From contig JAFWEX010000084.1 in the NCBI GenBank assembly GCA_017512705.1, positions 248,001 to 312,000 on the forward strand: a DNA stretch of 64,000 bases. The letters run 5' to 3'. The translations under genes were made by a program, and so were the position numbers. Shown piece by piece: positions 25,579 through 33,500 of the stretch. This DNA is from Paenibacillus sp. GTDB taxonomy: Bacteria > Bacillota > Bacilli > Paenibacillales > Paenibacillaceae. The notes under the pieces were generated by a model. It was not told the DNA's origin, made no database searches, and saw only the letters and a list, made by a program, of their open reading frames with translations. Positions within the stretch are counted from its first letter, which is position 1; every line of letters starts with the position of its first letter.

Positions 25579-28026
25579 CTAGTGAGCTACCGGTTCTGCA
25601 CCGGACAGTGGGGTGAAGTTTTTACGCAATTTCTCATCTTCAATAATCTCTTTCCAAGGATCTACCGTGTGACCCAGAGTCACTTCCAGACGCTCCACCA
25701 GTGCGAGACGTACATCACGATCTGCAAGAGCTTGCTTCACGTGATCCAGCCCTACCCGTTCAATCCACGCCGCTGTTCTCTCATTCCATCTTGCATTTTC
25801 TCTATAGTATTGCAGATAGGCATAAGTCCACTCTTCCACTTCAGCATCCGTCTTCACGGTGCATAACAGCTCTGCTGCGCGAACTTTCACACCACCGTTG
25901 CCGCCGACATGCAGTTCCCAAGCCCCGTCTATGGCGACCACGCCGAGATCCTTAATGGTGGCTTCCGCACAGTTCCGAGGACATCCGGAGACAGCCAGTT
26001 TTACTTTGGCTGGAGCTACCATCTTGTCGAGTTTTTTCTCCAAACGAATACCCATCTCAATCGAATCCTGAGTACCGAAGCGGCAGAACGTATTCCCTAC
26101 GCACGTTTTCACGGTGCGTAAAGCTTTGCCGTAACCGAAGCCGGAAGGCATATCTAGCTCTTCCCATATTTTCGGCAGGTTCTCCTTCTGTACGCCAAGC
26201 AGATCGAGTCGTTGTCCACCCGTAAACTTCACCATCGGTACATCGTACTTCTCTGCAACCATTGCAATCTTGATCAGTTCTGCCGGAGACGTTACACCAC
26301 CATAGATTCGCGGAATAACGGAGTAGGTACCGTCCTTCTGAATATTGGCGTGATAACGTTCATTCGTGAATTTGGACACTCGCTCATCCTTATACTCAGC
26401 TGGCCAGATCATGCCAAGGTAATAGTTGAGAGAAGGACGGCACTTGGAGCAGCCCTCGGGCTCATTCCAGCCCAGCACGTTCATCACTTCTTTGACGGTT
26501 TTCAGCCCCATTTCCTTGATTTGAGCCACAATCTCGTCCCGGTCATACGAAGTACACCCGCAGATCCCTTCCTTGGTCTGCTCGCCTACGTTGTCCCCTG
26601 CATAATATGTGAGCAGCGACTCAACGATTGGTTTACATCCACCACAGGAAGCAGATGCTTTGGTGCAGGACTTGATGGCACCGACAGTATTGCATCCTTT
26701 GTTGAGGACAGCATCGCCGATGGCGGATTTCGTTACACCATTACAACCGCAGATGATCTCCTCATCTGGCATGGCAGCCATACGCTCTGCTACAGACGGA
26801 CCCGAGCCAGAACGAGAACTGCCGGAAGGCACACCCAGTAGAATTTCTTTTTCACGGCCGCTGATATCCTCACCGCTCTTTATCAAAGAGAAGAGGGAGG
26901 CACCATCAGTTGTATCGCCGAACAACACGGTACCGACAAGTTTGCCATCTTGGATCACTATTTTTTTGTATACACCATCTACATCATCCTGGATGCGAAT
27001 GCTGCGTGTGTCAGGCGAATCTTTGAATTGTCCAGCCGAGAACACATCGACTCCTGAAACCTTCAGCTTGGTTGAAGTGACCGATCCTTCGTATCCTTCG
27101 GTTGCTGCACCGGCAAGTCGTTTGGCAAGAACCATACCTTGTTCATATAAGGGAGCTACAAGACCGTAAGCAATGCCGCGATGTTCCGCGCATTCTCCGA
27201 CAGCCGAGACACCAGGGATGCTGGTACGCATGTAGTCATCTATGATCACCCCGCGATTGACCTCCAGTCCACTCCTTCGAGCCAGTTCAATCTGTGGACG
27301 AATACCGACGGCCATCACCACCAGATCTGTCTCAAGCACGGTTTGGTCGGTGAAACGCAGTGCTTTAACCCGGCTTCTGCCTGTAATCTCCTCTGTCTGT
27401 TTGTTCAAAAGGAATTTCATGCCCTGCCCCTCAAGCTCACGTTGCAACATCAGTCCTGCAGGCAGATCGAGATTTCGATCCATCAGATGTCCATTAATAT
27501 GAATGACAGTCACGTCCATGCCCAGATTCAGTAGTCCGCGAGCGGCCTCCAGACCGAGTAATCCACCGCCGATCACAGCTGCTTTACGATATTTCTGGGA
27601 TGCGGCCATCATCGTTTCGCAGTCTTGGATATCACGGAAACCGATGACACCTTCTTTGTTCGCACCGGGAAGAGGTAAAATAAAGGCCTGAGAGCCTGTC
27701 GCCATAATCAGCTCATCGTAGAATGCGTGAACTCCGTTCTGGGATATAACTTTCTTGCTCACCGTGTCGATCTGCACAACGGGGTCACCTGAATAGACGT
27801 GAATACCGTTATCTTCATACCAGCTCCAGTCATTAATCACGATATCCTCAATTGATGTCCCGCCTGCCAGAACGGAAGATAGCATAATTCGGTTGTAGTT
27901 TGGATGTGGCTCTGCGCCAAAGACGGTAATGTCATACGCATGTGGAGCAAGCTTCAGAATATGTTCAACTGTACGAATTCCTGCCATCCCATTACCGACG
28001 AGCACCAGTTTTTTCGTTATACTCAT
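25579..28026 (-). CDS. nirB: NADH-dependent assimilatory nitrite reductase large subunit
   Basis: Cytoplasmic enzyme reducing nitrite to ammonium, 815 residues, also called NasD. Order: FAD/NAD-binding domain (LVLVGNGMAGIRTVEHIL at the start; AVIGGGLLGLEAARGL for NAD); a BFD-like [2Fe-2S] domain with CGCNG and SCGGC; a second Cys pair region CGCTSYD to CSKCRP; then the ferredoxin-like and siroheme/[4Fe-4S] domains with CVGNTFCRFG (about 642) and SGCPRNCAEA (about 681). GAGGGGG precedes the ATG. The 220-base leader carries an ANTAR antitermination element and an attenuator, and the promoter has a GlnR-type box. Confidence 0.96.
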   Translation of the reverse strand: MSITKKLVLVGNGMAGIRTVEHILKLAPHAYDITVFGAEPHPNYNRIMLSSVLAGGTSIEDIVINDWSWYEDNGIHVYSGDPVVQIDTVSKKVISQNGVHAFYDELIMATGSQAFILPLPGANKEGVIGFRDIQDCETMMAASQKYRKAAVIGGGLLGLEAARGLLNLGMDVTVIHINGHLMDRNLDLPAGLMLQRELEGQGMKFLLNKQTEEITGRSRVKALRFTDQTVLETDLVVMAVGIRPQIELARRSGLEVNRGVIIDDYMRTSIPGVSAVGECAEHRGIAYGLVAPLYEQGMVLAKRLAGAATEGYEGSVTSTKLKVSGVDVFSAGQFKDSPDTRSIRIQDDVDGVYKKIVIQDGKLVGTVLFGDTTDGASLFSLIKSGEDISGREKEILLGVPSGSSRSGSGPSVAERMAAMPDEEIICGCNGVTKSAIGDAVLNKGCNTVGAIKSCTKASASCGGCKPIVESLLTYYAGDNVGEQTKEGICGCTSYDRDEIVAQIKEMGLKTVKEVMNVLGWNEPEGCSKCRPSLNYYLGMIWPAEYKDERVSKFTNERYHANIQKDGTYSVIPRIYGGVTSPAELIKIAMVAEKYDVPMVKFTGGQRLDLLGVQKENLPKIWEELDMPSGFGYGKALRTVKTCVGNTFCRFGTQDSIEMGIRLEKKLDKMVAPAKVKLAVSGCPRNCAEATIKDLGVVAIDGAWELHVGGNGGVKVRAAELLCTVKTDAEVEEWTYAYLQYYRENARWNERTAAWIERVGLDHVKQALADRDVRLALVERLEVTLGHTVDPWKEIIEDEKLRKNFTPLSGAEPVAH

Positions 28027-28099
28027 TGCGGTTAGCCCCCTCAGATCCTTTTCGGTGTAATGCTCACTGCCCTGTCTTCATGTCTACTTTTGTGAAATC

Positions 28100-28176
28100 A
28101 AAAAAAGCCTGTTATGCCTCGGAGGATTACGTATACGCACACGCATCCCTTATCTCCGAATTTGCAAAACAGGCTT
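28100..28176 (-). terminator. Attenuator terminator in the nirB leader
   Basis: On the minus strand AAGCCTGTT (28176-28168) pairs with AACAGGCTT (28113-28105), followed by seven Ts. An inner stem TCGGAG (28159-28154) / CTCCGA (28124-28119) extends it. It lies between the nirB promoter and the nirB start, so transcription must pass it. Its upstream arm is also the downstream arm of hairpin P2. Confidence 0.88.
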
Positions 28177-28211
28177 CATTGCCGTTTCAACCAGCTACGC
28201 CGTTGTAGCTG
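28166..28211 (-). promoter_or_regulatory. Tandem hexaloop ANTAR-target hairpins (P1, P2)
   Basis: Read on the minus strand. P1: CAGCTAC [AACGGC] GTAGCTG (28211-28192), a perfect 7-bp stem. P2: AAACGGC [AATGAA] GCC-T-GTTT (28187-28166), a 7-bp stem with one bulged T. Both loops have six bases with A first and G fourth, the rule for RNA bound by ANTAR proteins. P2 shares GCCTGTT with the terminator, so the two folds exclude each other. Confidence 0.9.
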
Positions 28212-28252
28212 TGAGTGATCCTTCATTTTATCGAGTTGTGTTGTTATGGCTA

Positions 28253-28281
28253 ACTATAAAAGATTGGATTTTACATGTCAA
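28253..28281 (-). promoter_or_regulatory. Promoter of nirB
   Basis: On the minus strand TTGACA (28281-28276), a 17-base spacer, then TATAGT (28258-28253). Transcription should start near 28246, about 35 bases before P1 and 220 bases before the nirB ATG. Confidence 0.85.
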
Positions 28282-28292
28282 TATACTTAACA
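28276..28292. promoter_or_regulatory. GlnR/TnrA-type box at nirB
   Basis: Minus-strand TGTTA-AGTATAT-TGACA is an exact match to TGTNA-N7-TNACA. Its last five bases are part of the -35 box, so the centre is near -38 relative to the predicted start. Confidence 0.8.
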
Positions 28293-28421
28293 TAAAAAGT
28301 GTTTGAAATTTAAAGTTAATTGTGTTTACATAAAATACAAAGAAATATGGAAGTGGGAATCCTCTAAAAGACTCCAAAACACATTTTATTTTCATAATCA
28401 CGGTATGTATTTCATTCTATT

Positions 28422-28438
28422 TGTTAGGTAACATAACA
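28422..28438. promoter_or_regulatory. GlnR/TnrA-type box upstream of the ANTAR gene
   Basis: TGTTA-GGTAACA-TAACA is a second exact match to TGTNA-N7-TNACA, 84 bases before the ANTAR start. A TAGTAT (28455-28460) downstream could be the -10, which would place the box at a position like that at nirB. The remaining bases 28293-28421 hold only AT-rich sequence. Confidence 0.75.
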
Positions 28439-28522
28439 TATAAATGCTTTTGTGTAGTATTGGATGAAATGTAAGGCAAGGTTTGGTAGGGTCTGTAGCG
28501 CAAAAATAAGGGGGATTGATCC

Positions 28523-29119
28523 ATGATGCGATCCATATTGGTCATCCGTGTACAACCTGATCTCGGCAACTCATCTGAAGCCATCCCTGTGACACCAGAG
28601 AAGCTACTGGGGGCGGTTGGTTACCACGTGCAGGTCTCGGACGATGAGACAGAGGTGATGAACCTTACCCATGAGGTAGATGCTTCCATCCTGCATTTGT
28701 CTCTTGCGGAAGTGGATCAATGGGTGGACCGTCTAAGCAAGGGGAATTCAGATACTCCGTTACTCTGGTGGTGTGCTCCCGATACAACCTCTTCTTCCGT
28801 TGAAGACTGCGAAGTGGATACATCGTTTGATGGTATTCTTATCCCGTCTATGACTGGACTAGAAATCCACTGGACTCTGCACTTTTCTGCAAGACGTTAT
28901 ATGGAACGCAAGCAATGGGAGCATGAGCGGAAGCAGCTGCAATCCAAGCTGGAAGATCGGAAGTGGATTGATATGGCGAAGGCGATCTTGTGTGACCTCA
29001 AGCAGATCCCTGAAGCGAAAGCGTATGACCTGTTACGTAAAAAAGCAATGGATGAGCGAAAACGGATGGTTGATGTCGCTACAGCGATAGTGAAGGCGCA
29101 TCAACTGCTCCAGTCATAA
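28523..29119 (+). CDS. ANTAR antitermination regulator with degenerate receiver domain
   Basis: RNA-binding antiterminator of 198 residues, divergent from nirB. The C-terminal ANTAR domain (about 138-195) includes KLEDRKWIDMAKAILCDLKQ, AYDLLRKKAMDERKRMVDVA and TAIVKAHQLL; a helical linker rich in Lys/Glu/Arg precedes it (about 122-145). The N-terminal 120 residues follow a receiver-like strand pattern (SILVIR, ASILHLSL, PLLWWCA, FDGILIP). However, the phosphoacceptor Asp position reads ILHLSL and the conserved Lys is absent, so control by phosphorylation is unlikely. The ATG follows AGGGGGATTGATCC. The signal is unknown; by analogy with NasR/NasT it should favour nirB read-through when nitrate or nitrite is present. 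Confidence 0.9.
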   Translation: MMRSILVIRVQPDLGNSSEAIPVTPEKLLGAVGYHVQVSDDETEVMNLTHEVDASILHLSLAEVDQWVDRLSKGNSDTPLLWWCAPDTTSSSVEDCEVDTSFDGILIPSMTGLEIHWTLHFSARRYMERKQWEHERKQLQSKLEDRKWIDMAKAILCDLKQIPEAKAYDLLRKKAMDERKRMVDVATAIVKAHQLLQS

Positions 29120-29379
29120 TCGATCAAAAGGGGAGAGGGAAGCTTTTGTACATGCTATATCCGGCATCTTCTGGTTAATCTTCTTTCTTATTCCCAAGGA
29201 AACGTTACGGTTAGGAAGCCGGCGAATTTTTTGCTGTCTTCCTGCCGTTGTTTCCATATAGCTGCCCGGTCAAGGGCAGTCTGGTACAGCTTTTTCTCCC
29301 CCAGTTTCGAATCCTCACGAATAACGCTAACCAAACCCATTCATATTCCAATGAAGTACATTATCGTTTCTTGGCATAC
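29120..29379. other. Gene-free stretch between convergent genes
   Basis: No supported gene. It holds a hairpin CTGCCC-GGTCAA-GGGCAG (29262-29279) followed at a distance by CTTTTTC, which might end the ANTAR transcript; otherwise nothing recognised. Confidence 0.5.
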
Positions 29380-29416
29380 AAAAAACTGCCAGACGCGGAC
29401 CGGCGCGCAGGCAGTT
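29380..29416 (-). terminator. Terminator of the satP-like gene
   Basis: Minus strand: AACTGCC (29416-29410) pairs with GGCAGTT (29390-29384), with a GC-rich loop that can pair further, followed by TTTTTTGT. It lies about 30 bases after the gene. Confidence 0.85.
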
Positions 29417-29443
29417 GATAATACGTCTATATTGACGTCTATA

Positions 29444-30067
29444 TTAAGACTTCGGTTTGAAGATGCCGGACGGTTTGCCGATCGGCAGGAAGGTGTAACC
29501 GAAGTGAGCATTCAGAACGGAAGCACCTGTACCGTACAGGGACACAATACCGATGGCTAACTCTGCATAAGCTGCAATGGGATGGAAGATATGCGGCGCT
29601 ATGCCGAAAGCATCAAAGGTTAAACCAAGGAACAAGAAATCGATCAGGATGAAAATGATCAGCAATACTTTGTTCGTTTCTACAGCACCAATGGTCATGA
29701 ACAGGGTGAAGATGAGGTAACCGGCAAAAGCAAATCCAAGCTGCTTGCCATCGGCCTGCTCAGCAAGTGTAGAGCCGAACACACCCATTTTAATCATCCA
29801 ATTCGCACCCATGGCGAACCAGAAGAAGGCATAGGCCCCGAAAGCGGTCGTCCCGAATGTATTGTTGCGTTTGGAATCCTGAATACATGCGAATAGTTGG
29901 GCAAAAGCACCTAGAAAGATGGCCCATGGAATAGCGTAGCTAAGTCCATCTGTAATTCCGAGCTTTTGAGAAGAAGCGACCAAGGTTACAATGGCCAGCC
30001 CGAATAATCCCATCGCGCTGGGATCGGCGTTTATGATTTTGACTTTTGTCTGTGACTCGGTTTGCAT
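29444..30067 (-). CDS. satP: Acetate transporter, GPR1/FUN34/YaaH (SatP) family
   Basis: Six-helix membrane channel for acetate/succinate, 207 residues from the ATG at 30067, preceded by TTGGAGG at a slightly long distance. The family signature NPAPLGL is represented by the variant ADPSAMGLFGLAIVTLV at the N-terminus. The segments FGAYAFFWFAMGANWM and ETNKVLLIIFILIDFLFLGL are typical. An in-frame extension to 30166 has no ribosome site and was dropped. Nothing ties it to the nitrite genes except proximity. Confidence 0.88.
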   Translation of the reverse strand: MQTESQTKVKIINADPSAMGLFGLAIVTLVASSQKLGITDGLSYAIPWAIFLGAFAQLFACIQDSKRNNTFGTTAFGAYAFFWFAMGANWMIKMGVFGSTLAEQADGKQLGFAFAGYLIFTLFMTIGAVETNKVLLIIFILIDFLFLGLTFDAFGIAPHIFHPIAAYAELAIGIVSLYGTGASVLNAHFGYTFLPIGKPSGIFKPKS

Positions 30068-30558
30068 GGTGTTGATAAGCCTCCAATAATATCTAATCTG
30101 AATCCTAGGCCTGTGCAGGCCATTCTCGAACTTCATTTCTGACGTCCGCCAGGTCCGGACACACACATCGCCCTATTGTAACCGAATGGCTCACTTAAAG
30201 AAAGGGATTTTATTACCGGAAACACCGGAAAACGGTTGTTTTGTGTGACAGTGAGATGACATGGAGCTGCTAATATATCGGGTTTGTGGTGAAAAAGGAC
30301 GGAAAATTACATGTTATTTCCAGGTAATACACGTTAGTATCGAATGGAAATCAAATCTGCGGTTCGGCTATCAACAGGTAGAAGCAGCAAGAATGAACTG
30401 AGGCAAGAAAGGAGGAAGTGAGAAGGGCAGGGGGAGATCGAGCGCAACTGAACAGGGTGGAATCACTACAAACCGTTAAAATGCAAGCGCTTACTTAATT
30501 GAACTTGTTCGAAATTCTGTATGTACTCATGGATGAAGAAGCGAAAGGATGGATGTTG
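30068..30558. other. Divergent intergenic region, satP / rhamnogalacturonan enzyme
   Basis: A 491-base stretch without a supported gene; it contains the cre-like site at 30481-30495. A longer in-frame start at 30499 for the downstream enzyme has no ribosome site. No clear core promoter for either gene was defined. Confidence 0.5.
30481..30495. promoter_or_regulatory. cre-like site (CcpA or other LacI-family operator)
   Basis: ATGCAAGCGCTTACT fully fits the cre consensus WTGNAANCGNWNNCW, 64 bases before the enzyme start. It suggests carbon catabolite repression. The LacI-family regulator encoded at 2.5 kb binds DNA of the same general form and is an alternative. Confidence 0.7.
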
Positions 30559-33500
30559 ATGATCGCAAAACAGACGCGGAGGCTCGGCTTAATTTTGCTT
30601 GTATCGGCGTTTATCATGTCCAGTCTGGGATGGGGCTCTTTATTTGGTGCGTCAGCAGTGAATGCGGCAGAATTGGATTCAGCTGCTGCGGAAACAACCG
30701 TGTATCGATATGATTTTGGATCAGGCACTGTGGCAGAAGGGTATACCGGTGTGGGTGCAGATGCTGTATATACATCAGATCGGGGTTATGGTTATGCCGA
30801 TGCCTCGAAGGTGACCGTACAGGATCGCGGGACTAGTGATCCGATCAAGTCTGATTTTGCAACGTTTGCCACAGGTGGACAGTTCAACGTGGATCTGCCA
30901 AACGGGGATTATACGGTGTCACTTGTTGCAGGGGATGAGACTGGGGCCACAGAGATTGCCATAGATGTAGAGAGCATGAACAAAGTGCAATTAACCAGCA
31001 AGGCAGCGGGTGAATATCTGGAGATGGACTTTAACATTGCTCTCGTGGATGGGCAGATGAACTTGGTCTTCTCCGGTGCAGCTGCGAATCTGAATGCACT
31101 GGTCATTACGAAGCAGGCTGAGCGCGAGGCAGGAAGCAAACCTGTTCTGTATCTTGCAGGGGATTCCACGATGCAGACCTACAATCCGTACTGGGAACCA
31201 CAAGCAGGCTGGGGACAGATGTTTCCTTCCTTTTTCAATGACACCGTGGAGATCAAAAATCACTCGATTGGCGGACGCAGTTCCAAGTCGTTTATTTTCC
31301 AAGGGCGATTGGATGAAATTCTGAGGGTGATTCGTCCAGGGGACTATCTGTTTGTGCAGTTCGGACATAATGATGCCACTATCAGTGTGCCCGATCGTTA
31401 CGCTTCACCAGCCGATTACAAAATCTATCTGAAAACCTACATAGATGGTGTGCGGCAGCGGGGGGCTACGCCGATTCTAGTGACGCCGATGGGACGCAGA
31501 GATTTCAATGCGAGTACAGGAAAATTTAACGTTTCTTTCCCTGAATATGTGCAGGCAGCCAAAGAAGTGGCGGCTGAGAATGATGTGCAGTTGATCGATC
31601 TGAGCAGACTCAGTATCGAATATTATGACTCGATTGGGCCGGAAGCTACGCTGTCGGTGTTCCTACATGTTGCACCGGGCATCTATCAGGCGTTCCCTAA
31701 TGGTGTTGCCGACAACACACATTTTCAGGAGTATGGCGCGATTCAGATCGCCAGACTGGTTGCGGGTGCAGTACGGGAACTCGATATTCCACTAGCTGAT
31801 GCGGTGAGAGATGCCGAAGTACCTGCTGAGATTCCAGCCAAACCAAGCGGCTTGAAGGTTGGCAGTATAAGCAATGCAGGGGCTGTATTGAAGTGGACGG
31901 CAGATGAAGCGGCGGACATCTACAAGATCTATCGCAAGCTGTCTTCCGAGCCAGCATCTGCATATACCCTTACTGGAACGGCTACCGTTCCGACCCTAAC
32001 CTTATCCAGCCTAGCCGAAGGTGAAACCTACACCGTGCGTGTGACAGCGGTGAATGGGCGGGGTGAATCGGAGCCTTCGGACGAGGTGAGCTTCACAACG
32101 AAGTCAGCTGCGTATCGATACGACTTTGGCCCGGTAGGCTCTCCAGTAGCCGAGGGGTATAACGAAGTGAATCGGAATACGCTATACACGTCTGAGCGTG
32201 GATATGGTCTTACCTCTTCGGCTAATATGGCCGATCGGGATCGTGGTAATGCCACGGATGCGCTGCGCCGTGATTTCGTTATTTATTTTGGCGGAAATTA
32301 TGAATTTAAGGTAGACCTGCCGAATGGCAGCTATTCGGTTAAAGCCTATATTGGGGACTGGATCGGCTCCGCTCGGACGAACGTCAATATTGAGGGTAAG
32401 GACTACGGAACTGTATCTTCGGGTGCACAGAATATAGCAGAAAAAGTCATTAACGATGTGCAGGTTCAGGACGGTCAGATGAATCTGGTGTTCAGTGGGC
32501 AGACCGCACATCTCAACGGTTTGGAGATCACCCCAACCTTCATGTCTCCTTCTGGGCTTGAGCTCGATGATCTTGATCTCAATAGTGATCCGATTCGCGC
32601 AGTGCTTTCTTGGGAAGCAGTGGCCGGGGATGTTCAGTACAATGTCTATCGTCAGTCTGTAGGAGCGGCCAAACCAGAATTGCTTGCCACCGTTAATGAG
32701 CCAGCCTATACGGATATCCAGATCGAACTTGGTATGGACTATGTGTACACGGTAACGGCAGTGGATCAGACAGGAGCAGAGTCGCTCGCATCCAATGCGC
32801 TGGATGTATCGACCATTGATTCCAGTGTGGCGAAGGCAGAAGTGCCTTCCGGGCTAGCGTTACAAGAAATCAATAAAAATGAAGCTTCTTTCACATGGAA
32901 CGAAGCTGCGGGCGCACGCTTTTACCAGATCTATCGTTCCAAGAACCAGGATGGGTCTTATGAGATGATTGGTCGTACCAAGGAAACATCATATAAGGAC
33001 TCCACGATTCTTAGTACAGTTCCTTATTATTACAGAGTCGCCTCGGTGAATGCGGGTGGTGTATCAGAGCTGTCCAGTGTGCTTGAAACGCCAGCAGCTA
33101 CAACGTTGAACCGGGCCATGGAATACTTGGATCGTGCACCCGTTGCGGTGAAAACAGAGCAAGGGAACTACATCGGCTGGCGCATGCTGGGTCTGGACGC
33201 AGATTCAGTTGCTTTCAATCTCTATCGAGATGGGAAGAAGCTCAATGCAGAACCGCTGACGGGCAGCACAAACTATATGGATGCGGATGGCACAGAAACC
33301 TCGAAATACCGTGTTAAGATGGTAGAAAATGGGGTGGAGAAGCCAGCAACGAAAGAATTCAGCGTGTGGCAGGAGCAATATCTGTCTGTACCGCTGCAAA
33401 AACCTGCTGATGCGTATACCAAAGACGGCCAGCCGTATTCCTACTATGCAGGCGATGCCAGTGTTGGGGATATGGATGGGGATGGCGAGTACGAGATCGT

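Noticed and set aside
29262..29279. Hairpin CTGCCC-GGTCAA-GGGCAG considered as another ANTAR target
   Set aside because: The loop has six bases but starts with G and has C at position 4 (TTGACC on the other strand), there is only one hairpin and no mutually exclusive terminator.
30244..30261. TGTGA-N8-TGACA upstream of satP considered as a fourth GlnR box
   Set aside because: The spacer is eight bases, not seven, which puts the half-sites out of register.
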